Assembly (NCBI GenBank): GCA_001897375.1
Contig: MKSU01000026.1
Coordinates: 1 to 64,000 of the forward strand
Direction of reading: 5' to 3'
DNA length: 64,000 nt
DNA from: Sphingomonas sp. 67-36
GTDB lineage: Bacteria > Pseudomonadota > Alphaproteobacteria > Sphingomonadales > Sphingomonadaceae
Below the pieces are notes generated by a model. The model saw nothing but the letters and a program-made list of their open reading frames with translations. It did not search any database and was not told the DNA's origin. Of this stretch, positions 37,428-45,644 are shown one piece after another. Numbering within the stretch: the first letter of the stretch is position 1; every line of letters starts with the position of its first letter. The translations under genes were made by a program, and so were the position numbers.

Positions 37428-37457
37428 GGGGACCGGCGCCCCCCGGCGCCGGTCCCC
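37428..37457 (-). terminator. strong hairpin between the second TonB receptor and an NTF2-like gene
   Basis: GGGGACCGGCGCC (37428-37440) and GGCGCCGGTCCCC (37445-37457) form a perfect 13-bp stem with a 4-nt loop, 10 nt after the receptor stop on the minus strand. The tail is only GTTTCGCG, so termination may be partial. It parallels the 13-bp terminator behind the first receptor. Confidence 0.6.
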
Positions 37458-37467
37458 GTCGCCTGCG

Positions 37468-39888
37468 TCAAAACTTCAGCGTCGCATCGACCCCAAAGGT
37501 GCGCGGCGGCCCATAGTTCACGCCGGCGATGCCGATCGACGGGCCGAAATCGATGCCCGCCTGCCGCGTGTGGTCGTTCAGCAGGTTGTCGGCATAGACG
37601 CTGACGCGCAGCTTCGTGCGCCCGCCGCCCAGATCGATATCCGACAGGCTGATCCGCGCGCTGAGCAGATCCTGCCCCGGATCGGCGATCGCGTCGTTCG
37701 CCGGGTTGAGCAGATCGATCGTGTGGAAATAGCGCTTGCTCGTATGCGCGTAATCGACGCGCAGCATCAGGTCGGCGAAGTCCAGCCGGTGCGATGCCTG
37801 CGCGCCGACATGCACCGTCCAGTTGGGGACATAGGGGAATTTCGCCTGTTTCGCATAATCGCCGACGATGCCGGTATTGGGATCGGCGAGCAGGAACTCG
37901 GTATAGGTCGGATCGACATAGCCGAGGCTGGCGTCGAACTGGACGCGCCTGATCGGTATCGCCAGCAGCTCAAGCTCGAAGCCCTGGTAGCGCGCGTTGG
38001 CGTTCGGGATGAAGCCGTTGCCGCCAGCATATTGCGGCACCTGAAGGTCGTCATAGTCGGTGCGGAACAGCGAACCGTTCAGCCGCAGGCGGTGATCGAG
38101 GAACTCGCTCTTGAACCCGACTTCATAGGAGGTCGCCTTCTCCGGCTTGAAGGTGAAGGGGAAGGTGACGCCGGTCGCCAGATCCACGCCCGCGCGCGCG
38201 TCGAACCCGCCGGACTTGTAGCCGGTCGAGAAGCGCGCATAGGTGAGGATGTCCGGGGTCCACTGGAAGCTGATCGACCCGAGGTACGACCAGTTGCTGA
38301 ACGACAGGTCGCCGGTGCGCGACGGCCCCGGCGTGGCGCCCGGATTGGGCAGCTGGCCGGCGAAGGGCTGGGGAGTCGGGATGCTCGTCTCGTCGATCGA
38401 GCGGCTGTCATGGGTGTAGCGGAGACCGCCGGTCAGTTCGAGCCGCTGGCCGAGGATCATCGGCTTCCAGCTCAACTGGCCGAAGCCGGCGACGGATTCG
38501 CTGCGCGTGTGATAGGCCATCGTCTGGCCGAGGTTGACGCCGATGAGGTCTATGCCCTGCCCGGTCAGCGCGTCGCCCACGGCGGCCGGATAGCCCAGCC
38601 CGGCGAGATAGGCCGGCGGCAGGACGATCGTGTAGTAATTGTCGTTCAGCTCGCTCGCGCGCTCGTTGAAATAATAGGCGCCGAGGACGTAGCTCAACGT
38701 GTCGGTCTTGCCGAGGACCTGGAATTCCTCGCTGAACTGGCGCTGCCGCAGATCCTGGTTATAGGCCACGAACGGCGAGACGCGCTGCACCGAATAGAGC
38801 GTGGGCGAGGTGAAATCGACCACTTCGCCCATCAGGTTGCCGGCATAATTGGTCGGCTCGCTCGAATCCCAGCCGCGCCATGCGGTGATCGACTTGAAGG
38901 TCAGCGCCTTGCTCACCTCGTAAGCGGCGGTGATCGCCGTGCCATAGGTCTTCGCGGTCTGCTGGCCGACATATTCGGTAGGCAGCTTGTCCTGATATTG
39001 CGGGCTGACCACGAAGGGGTCGCCGCCATAGGATGGCGAGCGCGCGAAATAGGTCGCGGCGGGCTGATAGGCGGAGATGATCTCGAACGGCCCGCGCTGA
39101 CCCTTCGAATAGCTCCAGTCCGCCGACACGTCGACGGTCAGCTTGTCCCATTCGCCGTGGATCTTGCCCCAGGCGGCGGTGGTCTTGCGTGCGCCGGGAT
39201 CGCGATCACGCGGGGTGTTGGGGTTGTCGACGAAGCCGTCGCGCTCGCTATGCGTCACCGCGAAGCTCGCTGAAAGGCCGCTGTTGCCCCACGCGCCGGT
39301 GTCGAGCGAGGCGCGGGTGAACCATGCATTGTAGCTGCCGTAGCCCGCCTTCAGCTCGGCGCCGAATTCCTGCGGGGGCTTCTTGGTGATGATGTTGATC
39401 GCGCCGGCGGTGGTGTTGCGGCCGTAGAGGGTGCCCTGCGGGCCGCGCAGCACCTCGATCCGCTCGGGATCGACGAGGTCGAAGTTGTTCGCCGCCTGCC
39501 GGCCCAGATACACGCCGTCGAGATACATGCCGACGGGGCTGTCGATCGTCAGCAGCGGCTCGGCCGAGCCGATGCCGCGGATATAGGGCTGGGTGCCGGT
39601 GATGCTGCCCGAGGCTTCGGAGATCGCGACGTTGGGCACGAGCTGCGTGAGCTTGTCGACGCTCCTGAAATTGAGCTGGTCGAGCGTCTGCGCGCCCAGC
39701 GCGGAGACCGAGACCGGGGTCGACTGGATGCTTTCCTCCTGCCGGCGGGCGGTGACGACGACATCGGTGATGCGGCCCTCGTCCACGGCTGGCTTCTGCG
39801 CGGTGGCGTCCTGCGCCAAGGCGGGGGTGGCGAGCACGGCGGAAAGAACTGCCAGGCTGGCCGCGAAGCGGAGATTGGCGCGTATCAT
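37468..39888 (-). CDS. TonB-dependent receptor
   Basis: This 806-residue outer-membrane receptor has a signal peptide of about 25 residues (ending ATPALA), plug motif TDVVVTARRQEESIQSTPVSV, VLRGPQGTLYGRN, and a barrel ending in a terminal Phe (DATLKF). The start at 39888 is set by the signal peptide and GGGAG upstream. It differs from the receptor at 20351 in its middle, so the two may import different compounds or conjugates. It follows an SRPBCC gene on the same strand by 134 bp, which should hold its promoter; I see no operator match there. Confidence 0.92.
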   Translation of the reverse strand: MIRANLRFAASLAVLSAVLATPALAQDATAQKPAVDEGRITDVVVTARRQEESIQSTPVSVSALGAQTLDQLNFRSVDKLTQLVPNVAISEASGSITGTQPYIRGIGSAEPLLTIDSPVGMYLDGVYLGRQAANNFDLVDPERIEVLRGPQGTLYGRNTTAGAINIITKKPPQEFGAELKAGYGSYNAWFTRASLDTGAWGNSGLSASFAVTHSERDGFVDNPNTPRDRDPGARKTTAAWGKIHGEWDKLTVDVSADWSYSKGQRGPFEIISAYQPAATYFARSPSYGGDPFVVSPQYQDKLPTEYVGQQTAKTYGTAITAAYEVSKALTFKSITAWRGWDSSEPTNYAGNLMGEVVDFTSPTLYSVQRVSPFVAYNQDLRQRQFSEEFQVLGKTDTLSYVLGAYYFNERASELNDNYYTIVLPPAYLAGLGYPAAVGDALTGQGIDLIGVNLGQTMAYHTRSESVAGFGQLSWKPMILGQRLELTGGLRYTHDSRSIDETSIPTPQPFAGQLPNPGATPGPSRTGDLSFSNWSYLGSISFQWTPDILTYARFSTGYKSGGFDARAGVDLATGVTFPFTFKPEKATSYEVGFKSEFLDHRLRLNGSLFRTDYDDLQVPQYAGGNGFIPNANARYQGFELELLAIPIRRVQFDASLGYVDPTYTEFLLADPNTGIVGDYAKQAKFPYVPNWTVHVGAQASHRLDFADLMLRVDYAHTSKRYFHTIDLLNPANDAIADPGQDLLSARISLSDIDLGGGRTKLRVSVYADNLLNDHTRQAGIDFGPSIGIAGVNYGPPRTFGVDATLKF

Positions 39889-40022
39889 TATCGAATACTC
39901 CCTGAAGATCGGAAAATGGTTGCGTCGCCGCGCCGAAGGCGCACCGGGCGGGAAAGGGCGAGCGATGATGGCCGGATCGGGGATGCGGCTGTCCGATCCG
40001 TTCGATCCCCCCGGGCTTGTGG

Positions 40023-40529
40023 TCATGGCGCCGCCCGCCGCGCGGCGTACATCGCCTCGGCGCGCGTCTTGAGCGCCCGCGCGGTATCGTCGAATGCCCG
40101 CTTCACCCACGGGCCGCAGAAGCGCATCACATGGATGCCGTTGTCGCCGAGGAAAGCGTCGGTGGACTGATAAGCTGATCGCTCCGGCCCCAGCGCCTCG
40201 ACGATCTGGTCGCGTCGCGCGGGATAGGGCCACGCATCGTCATGCGGGAGCTGCCACGAGAGCAGCTTCTCCGGCTCGAAGGCGCAGACATATTCGCAAT
40301 TGGGAAAGGTGGCGTCCGGCTCGGTATAGCTTTTCAGCACCATGTTGACCGGCGCGCCCATCTCCAGCGTGGAGTCGGCGGCGATGCAGAACGGGTTCCA
40401 TTCGCCGTAGCGAGGAAGGTCGATCAGGATTTCCCAGACCAGGGCGGCGGGGGCGTCGATCTCGATCCGGTCGGAGCGCACCACTGCGTCGGGATTGAAC
40501 CAAGTGAGGCGGCTTTCACCCTCCCGCAT
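40023..40529 (-). CDS. SRPBCC/START-like domain protein
   Basis: This 168-residue protein has the SRPBCC opening strand SDRIEIDAPAALVWEILIDLPRYGEWNPFC and a long C-terminal helix. The deep hydrophobic cavity of this fold binds lipids, sterols or polyketides. GGAGAGG precedes the start at 40529. It lies upstream of the TonB receptor and downstream of half-sites TGCGTA/TACGCA (40586-40637). A sterol carrier or cyclase role is a guess from context. Confidence 0.78.
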   Translation of the reverse strand: MREGESRLTWFNPDAVVRSDRIEIDAPAALVWEILIDLPRYGEWNPFCIAADSTLEMGAPVNMVLKSYTEPDATFPNCEYVCAFEPEKLLSWQLPHDDAWPYPARRDQIVEALGPERSAYQSTDAFLGDNGIHVMRFCGPWVKRAFDDTARALKTRAEAMYAARRAAP

Positions 40530-40585
40530 TTTTCCTCTCCTTCTGATCCGCATTTTGTTGTCGAACGGCTATGGTGCCGTCGCTT

Positions 40586-40637
40586 TGCGTAAGATTGTGC
40601 CGTTGTGGGCTAGATGGCGTCAAGCAATAATTACGCA
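40586..40637. promoter_or_regulatory. widely spaced TGCGTA / TACGCA half-sites
   Basis: Exact half-sites TGCGTA (40586-40591) and TACGCA (40632-40637) lie in the 208-bp gap upstream of the SRPBCC gene, but the spacer is 40 rather than 18 nt. The extra 22 bp equals about two helical turns, so the same protein could bridge them. This is a weaker candidate than the other sites. Confidence 0.35.
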
Positions 40638-40737
40638 TTTCATTAGGCATTCATGGAAAATGCCAGCGTTTGCGAAAGCATGATGCGTTCTTGCCACAAG
40701 ATCGGCGGTTTGCAGGCCAACCGCCCCCGGCCGGCGT

Positions 40738-41286
40738 TCATCCCGAGAAATCAAGCTCCTGTCCGGCGCTGACACCGTCCCACTTGCGCGAGGCCGCGGC
40801 GCCAGTCTCGAAGCCGTCAAGCGTCGCGGGCGTCGCCTCGATCAGTTCGAGCAGCATCGCGGGATCGTCCGGCGCTTGCAGATAGGCGACGCGCGTCGCG
40901 CCGCCGCCCGCTTCGGCCTCGAACAGGAGGTCGAGTCCGCCCTTCGCCGCCGTCTCCTTCGCGGCGGCGACATCGTCCACCAGCCAGGCGACATGATGCA
41001 TCCCGACCCGCACCCGCCCGCTTTCGTCATGATAAGGCGAGGGACCGCGCCCGTGCGGGCGGATGATCTCGATCTGCATCCCGTCCTGATAGGACAGCGC
41101 GACGTCGATCGTGACGCGCGCCGGTCGGCCGCGATAGCGCCCCTCGAGCGCGACGTTGCGATAGACGGTCCACGGCCCGATGCCGGCGAAGGCGCGCCAG
41201 CGGCCGGTCGCGGCGTCGAGGTCCTCGGTCAGCCAGGCGATCTGGCGGATCGGGCCGAGCGTCGCGATCAGCCCGTCACGCATCAT
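40738..41286 (-). CDS. VOC-superfamily protein (glyoxalase/epimerase-like)
   Basis: This 182-residue protein has two beta-alpha-beta-beta-beta units: IRQIAWLTEDLDAATGRWRAF near 13 and MHHVAWLVDDVAAAKETA near 95. This is the pattern of methylmalonyl-CoA-epimerase-like VOC proteins. A metal-binding His in HHVAW is present; others are unclear. It overlaps the FMN reductase stop by 11 nt. The role could be isomerase, epimerase or ring-fission-like. A second ATG one codon in is equally possible. Confidence 0.78.
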   Translation of the reverse strand: MMRDGLIATLGPIRQIAWLTEDLDAATGRWRAFAGIGPWTVYRNVALEGRYRGRPARVTIDVALSYQDGMQIEIIRPHGRGPSPYHDESGRVRVGMHHVAWLVDDVAAAKETAAKGGLDLLFEAEAGGGATRVAYLQAPDDPAMLLELIEATPATLDGFETGAAASRKWDGVSAGQELDFSG

Positions 41287-41881
41287 GATCGGCCTTCGCC
41301 AGTTCGAGAATGTTCCGGGCGCGCGCCGCCGTCGCGATTTCCCGGCCCATCTGTTCCAGCATCGTCGCGATCTTCGAATCCGGACAGGTGCCGTCCGCCG
41401 CGAACACCGGCTCGGCGGTGTTGATCGCCACGCCCATCGGCGTGTTCCACCCGCGCAGCGCGTGGACGATGTTGCGCAGCGCGGTCAGCGTGTTGACCGC
41501 GCCCTGCCAGCCCGCGCCGGTCGCGAGGCTGCCGACGGGGCGCCCGTGAAAATAGGGCATCGGATCGTTGCGCATGTCCTCGGTGTAATCGAGGGCGTTC
41601 TTGACCAGCCCGGAGATGCTGCCGTGATAGCCGGGCGAGCCGATGATGACGCCGTCGGCGCGGCGCAGGGTGTCGACCATCGCGCGCGCGGTGTCGCTGC
41701 GGTCGGCGCTGGATGGATTGAACAGCGGCATGTCGAGTTGCGCGCCGGCGATGAGCTTCACTTCCGCGCCCTCGGCTTCGGCGCCCCTGAGCGCGAGCAC
41801 GAGCGCCTTTTCGGTAGAGGAATCGGGTTTCAGCGTGCCGCCGATCGCGACGACGAAGGGGCGCGGCCTGGAATCGGTCAT
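41276..41881 (-). CDS. NADPH-dependent FMN reductase
   Basis: This 201-residue flavodoxin-fold reductase has VVAIGGTLKPDSSTEKAL near 10 and the FMN-binding SPGYHGSISGLVKNALDY near 85-100, typical of the NAD(P)H:FMN reductase (SsuE/ArsH-like) family. It could supply FMNH2 to the luciferase-like monooxygenase at 32934. A 45-codon frame ends with ATGA on its start. The ribosome-binding site directly before the start is weak, consistent with coupling or a leader. Confidence 0.87.
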   Translation of the reverse strand: MTDSRPRPFVVAIGGTLKPDSSTEKALVLALRGAEAEGAEVKLIAGAQLDMPLFNPSSADRSDTARAMVDTLRRADGVIIGSPGYHGSISGLVKNALDYTEDMRNDPMPYFHGRPVGSLATGAGWQGAVNTLTALRNIVHALRGWNTPMGVAINTAEPVFAADGTCPDSKIATMLEQMGREIATAARARNILELAKADHDA

Positions 41882-42015
41882 TGGGCGAGCCTTTTCGTTT
41901 GCGGGTTCGGCGTGGCGGGCATCCGCGCGATCAGGTGTTCGCCGCGGATCGGGCGAGCCAGGGCCGGGGCTGTCATTGCGCGGCGGCGCGGCATTCGCAC
42001 TGGTCTAACGCTCAT
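41878..42015 (-). CDS. possible 45-residue leader ORF
   Basis: An ATG at 42015 is preceded by GGAGAGG (42026-42032), and the frame ends with an ATGA overlap on the FMN reductase start. The peptide is Arg/Pro/Ala-rich and begins MSVRPVRMPRRRAM. Its first codons (AGA, CCA, CGA) are rare in this GC-rich DNA. It may be a leader peptide that couples translation, or chance. No family is recognised. Confidence 0.25.
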   Translation of the reverse strand: MSVRPVRMPRRRAMTAPALARPIRGEHLIARMPATPNPQTKRLAQ

Positions 42016-42269
42016 CAGGCGACTGCCTCTCCGTTCATCATGGCACGTATTGCGGTAGCGCCATCGTGGACGGGAAAAATCATCCAGTTGGACTAGTGCG
42101 GTCCATTTTTCGCGCTTTTTTGAGCGCACTCCAATGAGTATGGTGCGATATGTTTTGGATTTGCGTATAAATGATGCTGTAATTATACGCATTCATTCTG
42201 AGACATAAATCGGCCCGATAGACCGTTCTGCCACAAACCGTTCGCCGCCATCCCGGAATAGGAGAAACC
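42016..42269. other. AT-rich divergent control region upstream of ketosteroid isomerase
   Basis: Together with the leader ORF this forms the largest gap without a firm gene (388 bp, 41882-42269). The half near the isomerase is AT-rich and holds the operator at 42162-42191. Promoters for both the minus VOC/FMN-reductase unit and the plus isomerase unit must be here, but I cannot place clear -35/-10 boxes. No RNA gene is visible. Confidence 0.5.
42162..42191. promoter_or_regulatory. TGCGTA-N18-TACGCA operator candidate with 9-bp arms
   Basis: TGCGTATAA (42162-42170) mirrors TTATACGCA (42183-42191) exactly. Both outer half-sites are exact and the span is 30 bp. It lies 78 nt before the ketosteroid isomerase start, in a divergent region. 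With the site at 4408 it is the best-preserved copy of the motif. Confidence 0.75.
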
Positions 42270-42641
42270 ATGCCGAGCCATGAGGATAAGGTCCGCGTCG
42301 TCGAAACCTATATCGCGGCGTTCGCCAAGGGGGATCCGGAGGCGGTGGTCGCCCTGTTCGCCGAGGATGCGACGGTAGAGGATCCGGTCGGTTCGCCCGC
42401 ACATCATGGGCGCGATGCGATCCGCGCCTTCTACGTCGCGTCGATGGCGACCGGCGCGAAGCTGACGCTCGAAGGGCCGGTGCGGACCACAGCCGATTAC
42501 GCCGCCTTCGCATTTTCGGTGTCGCTGAATTACGGCGGCGAGAAGCGCGTGGACGTGATCGACACCTTCCGCTTCGACGAGGCCGGCAAGGTGATCGAGA
42601 TGCGCGCCTATTTCGGCCCGGACAACATGCAAGGATTTTGA
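42270..42641 (+). CDS. ksi: delta5-3-ketosteroid isomerase (steroid delta-isomerase)
   Basis: This 123-residue protein matches the small steroid isomerases in length and motif order. Tyr14 (ETYIAAF) is the oxyanion-hole tyrosine, Asp38 ([10 protein letters not shown]) the proton-shuttling base and Asp98 (VIDTFRF) the second oxyanion-hole acid, at nearly the same positions as Tyr14/Asp38/Asp99 of the Comamonas testosteroni enzyme. It would move a 5,6 double bond to 4,5 in 3-oxo steroids. AGGAGA precedes the start. It heads an operon with a thiolase and an SDR. This is the strongest single pointer to steroid catabolism in the window. Confidence 0.88.
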   Translation: MPSHEDKVRVVETYIAAFAKGDPEAVVALFAEDATVEDPVGSPAHHGRDAIRAFYVASMATGAKLTLEGPVRTTADYAAFAFSVSLNYGGEKRVDVIDTFRFDEAGKVIEMRAYFGPDNMQGF

Positions 42642-42645
42642 GGAT

Positions 42646-43842
42646 ATGCGCGAAGCCGTCATCGTCTCCACCGCCCGCACGGGCATCGGCAAGGCCTATC
42701 GCGGCGCCTTCAACATGACCGAGGCGCCCGCGCTCGCCGGCCATGTCGCGAAGGCGGCGGTCGAGCGCGCGGGGATCGACCCAGCGCGGATCGACGACGT
42801 CATCATGGGCGTCGGCAACCAGTGGCTGACGCAGGCGGCCAATGTCGGGCGGCTCACCCCGCTAGTCGCGGGCATCCCGAACACGGTGGCGGGCATGTCG
42901 CTCGATCGCAAATGCTCCTCCGGGCTGAACGCGATCGCGCTCGCCGCGCGGTCGATCATCGCGGGCGACAACGACGTGGTGCTGGCGGGCGGCGTCGAGA
43001 GCATCTCGATGACGATCAACAAGGATGCGCCGCGCTACCAGAACCAGTCGGCCAAGGCGGCCGATCCGGCGATCTACATCCAGATGATCGAGACGGCGGA
43101 GATCGTCGCCGAACGCTATAACGTCAGCCGCGAGGCGCAGGACGAGTTCGGCGCGCTCAGCCAGCAGCGCGCCGCCGCCGGGCAGGCCGCCGGCAAGTTC
43201 GCCGACGAGATCGTGCCGATCACGGTGGAGAAGCAACTCTACGAGAAGGACGGCAGCAAGGCGGGCACCGAGACGGTGACGCTCGATCGCGACGAGGGCG
43301 TGCGCGCGGGCACCACCTATGAGGCGCTCGCCGCGTTGAAGCCGGTGTGGAAGGACGGCGAGTTCGTGAAGGAGGGCCGGTTCGTCACCGCCGGCAACGC
43401 CAGCCAGCTTTCCGACGGCGCCTCCGCGCAGATCGTGATGGACCGCGCGGCGGCGGAGCGCGAGGGGCTGCCGATCCTCGGCGTCTATCGCGGCTTCCAG
43501 GTCGCCGGCTGCCGCCCCGACGAGATGGGGATCGGCCCGGTCTTCGCGGTGCCGAAATTGCTGGAGCGCGCGGGCCTCACGGTCGACGACATCGGCCTGT
43601 GGGAGTTGAACGAGGCGTTCGCCAGCCAGGCGCTCTATTGCCGCGACCGTCTCGGGATCGACCCGGACAGGCTCAACGTCAACGGCGGCGCGATCGCGAT
43701 CGGCCATCCGTTCGGCATGACCGGCAGCCGCCTGACCGGCCACGCGCTGATCGAGGGCAAGCGGCGAGGCGTGCGGTACGTCGTCGTGTCGATGTGCGTG
43801 GCGGGCGGCATGGGCGCGGCCGGATTGTTCGAGATCGTCTGA
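42646..43842 (+). CDS. acetyl-CoA acyltransferase (thiolase)
   Basis: This 398-residue thiolase has the nucleophilic Cys90 ([11 protein letters not shown]), NEAFA near 325, His354 ([12 protein letters not shown]) and Cys384 ([12 protein letters not shown]). The GMTGSR and CVAGGMG variants resemble thiolases of steroid clusters (FadA5/FadA6 types) more than the classical FadA CSGGGQG. It would cleave a 3-ketoacyl-CoA from a side chain or ring remnant. It starts 4 nt after the isomerase stop. No acyl-CoA dehydrogenase or enoyl-CoA hydratase is in the window. Confidence 0.88.
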   Translation: MREAVIVSTARTGIGKAYRGAFNMTEAPALAGHVAKAAVERAGIDPARIDDVIMGVGNQWLTQAANVGRLTPLVAGIPNTVAGMSLDRKCSSGLNAIALAARSIIAGDNDVVLAGGVESISMTINKDAPRYQNQSAKAADPAIYIQMIETAEIVAERYNVSREAQDEFGALSQQRAAAGQAAGKFADEIVPITVEKQLYEKDGSKAGTETVTLDRDEGVRAGTTYEALAALKPVWKDGEFVKEGRFVTAGNASQLSDGASAQIVMDRAAAEREGLPILGVYRGFQVAGCRPDEMGIGPVFAVPKLLERAGLTVDDIGLWELNEAFASQALYCRDRLGIDPDRLNVNGGAIAIGHPFGMTGSRLTGHALIEGKRRGVRYVVVSMCVAGGMGAAGLFEIV

Positions 43843-43853
43843 GAGGAAGCGTG

Positions 43854-44603
43854 ATGGCTGGATTGTTCGAAGGGAAGACCGCGTTCGTCACCGGCGGGGG
43901 CAGCGGCATCGGTCGCGCCACCGCGCTTGCCTTCGCGGCGGAAGGGGCGAAGGTCGTCGTCGCCGACCTGAAGGGCGCCGATGCGGTCGCCGCCGAAATC
44001 ACCGCGGCGGGCGGCGAGGTGTTCGCGATAGAGCTGGACGTGACCGACGAGGCGGCGGTCAATGCCGCGGTCGATGCGGTGGTGGCGCGCTGGGGGCGCC
44101 TCGATTGCGCCTTCAACAATGCCGGCGTGACGCTGGAGATGCTCGGCACGCCGTGGGGCGACCTCGCCGCCTATGACCGCACCGTCGCGATCAACCAGCG
44201 CGGCGTGGTGCTGTGCATGGCGGCGGAACTGCGCCACATGGCCGCGCAAAAGAGCGGGGCGATCGTCAACACCTCCTCGATCGCGGGCCTGTCCGGCGCG
44301 GGCGGGGCGGCCTATTGCGCCAGCAAACATGCGGTGATCGGCCTCACCCGCTCGGCCGCGCTGCGCTTCGCGGCGGAAGGCATCCGCGTCAACGCGGTCT
44401 GCCCCGGCGTGATCGCCACGGCGATGACCGCGCCGATCGCGGCCGATCCGCAGGGCAAGGCCGTGCTCGACCAGATGATGCCGATCGGCCGGATGGGCGA
44501 GGCGCGCGAGATCGCCGATGCGGTGATCTTCCTCTGCTCCGACAAGGCGAGCTTCATCACCGGCCACCCGCTTGCGGTCGACGGTGGCTTTGCCGCTCGC
44601 TGA
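43854..44603 (+). CDS. SDR family oxidoreductase
   Basis: This 249-residue classical SDR has TGGGSGIG at 13-20, Asp38 for NAD(H), NNAG at 88-91, Ser141/142, Tyr154 and Lys158. All canonical motifs are intact. GAGAGGAAG precedes the start; a GTG one codon earlier is also in frame. In an operon with ketosteroid isomerase and thiolase it is a good candidate for a hydroxysteroid or 3-hydroxyacyl-CoA dehydrogenase. Confidence 0.86.
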   Translation: MAGLFEGKTAFVTGGGSGIGRATALAFAAEGAKVVVADLKGADAVAAEITAAGGEVFAIELDVTDEAAVNAAVDAVVARWGRLDCAFNNAGVTLEMLGTPWGDLAAYDRTVAINQRGVVLCMAAELRHMAAQKSGAIVNTSSIAGLSGAGGAAYCASKHAVIGLTRSAALRFAAEGIRVNAVCPGVIATAMTAPIAADPQGKAVLDQMMPIGRMGEAREIADAVIFLCSDKASFITGHPLAVDGGFAAR

Positions 44604-44670
44604 CGGCGGCGAAGCGTGTTGACGGCCCGGCGCGGGTAGCTACACCTGCGCCGCGATTTGGAGACATGCG

Positions 44671-45174
44671 TTGCGACCAGAAGGCAAGGGGGATCGGCGC
44701 GGACGCGGCCGGAAACCGGCCGAATATGATACCGACGAGATGGACGAGCGGATCATCGCCGCGCTGCGCCAGAACGGGCGGATCGCCAATCGCGATCTTG
44801 CCCGCGATCTGGGGGTGAACGAGGCGACCGTCCGCACCCGCCTGCGCCGGCTGGAGGATGCGGACATGCTGCGCGTCGTCGCGATGCGCGATCTGTCGGC
44901 GATGGGCTTCGAATATCTCGCGCCGGTGGGTGTGCAGGTGAAGGGCCGCTCGGCGGCGGCGGTGGGGGAGGACCTCGCGCGGATCGAGCGCGTCATCACC
45001 GTCAACGTCGCGATCGGCACCCACGATCTGGAAATCCAGGTGGTCGCCACCAGCCTTTCGGAGATGCAGGAGCTGTTGACGGAGGTGATCGCCAAGGTCG
45101 ACGGCGTAGCGCGGCTGTTCCCCAGCCTTGCGCTCAAGGTGCTCAAATACAATCCGGAATGGGCGCCCCTATGA
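44671..45174 (+). CDS. AsnC/Lrp family regulator (first of pair B)
   Basis: This 167-residue regulator starts with TTG at 44671 (GGAG 7 nt upstream). A basic N-terminal tail (about 1-18) precedes the helix-turn-helix (RIANRDLARDLGVNEATVRTRLRRL region, about 37-62) and a RAM domain. LRVVAMRDLSAMGF and the C-terminal KYNPEWAPL resemble the first member of pair A (25202). Its stop overlaps the next AsnC gene as ATGA. It may share the isomerase promoter, since it follows the SDR by 67 nt. Confidence 0.86.
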   Translation: MRPEGKGDRRGRGRKPAEYDTDEMDERIIAALRQNGRIANRDLARDLGVNEATVRTRLRRLEDADMLRVVAMRDLSAMGFEYLAPVGVQVKGRSAAAVGEDLARIERVITVNVAIGTHDLEIQVVATSLSEMQELLTEVIAKVDGVARLFPSLALKVLKYNPEWAPL

Positions 45175-45638
45175 CCCGCATCGCGCTTGACGAACTGGAC
45201 GAGCGGATCATCGAGCGGCTGGGCCACGACGCGCGCGTCTCCAACCGCGAGATCGGGCGCGAGTTCGGCCTGACCGAAGGCACGATCCGCGCCCGCGTGA
45301 AGCGGCTGCTCGACAACAAGGTGATCCGCGTCGCGGCGGTCACCAACGCCAACCGGCTGCGCAATCCGATCCTCGCCTATCTGTGGGTGGAGGCGGACAG
45401 CGCCCCGGATATCGAGCGTGTCGCGCAGGCGCTGGGCGCGCTTCCCGAGATTACCTTCGTCGCGATGATCCTCGGCCGGGCCGACGTGCTGGCGATGACA
45501 TTGGTCGAGAATGGCGCGGAGCTGACCGATTTCCTCCACCAGACGGTGGACAAGATCCCCGGCGTCCACCGCGTGCGCTACAGCCTCGGCCAGAATTTCA
45601 TCAAGCACGACTATCGCTGGTGTTCGCTGGTCGATTGA
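45171..45638 (+). CDS. AsnC/Lrp family regulator (second of pair B)
   Basis: This 155-residue regulator has the helix-turn-helix DARVSNREIGREFGLTEGT (about 20-38) and a RAM domain ending with HRVRYSLGQNF. Start 45171 gives the ATGA overlap; an ATG four codons earlier is possible. It matches the second member of pair A in DARVSN/LTEGT and in order, so the pair appears to have been copied as a unit. It converges on the NTF2-like gene at 45645. Confidence 0.86.
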   Translation: MTRIALDELDERIIERLGHDARVSNREIGREFGLTEGTIRARVKRLLDNKVIRVAAVTNANRLRNPILAYLWVEADSAPDIERVAQALGALPEITFVAMILGRADVLAMTLVENGAELTDFLHQTVDKIPGVHRVRYSLGQNFIKHDYRWCSLVD

Positions 45639-45644
45639 GCGCGA

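Noticed and set aside
40586-40637. Counting these half-sites as a full member of the operator set
   Set aside because: The half-sites are exact but the spacer is 40 bp, not 18. Kept only as a weak candidate.
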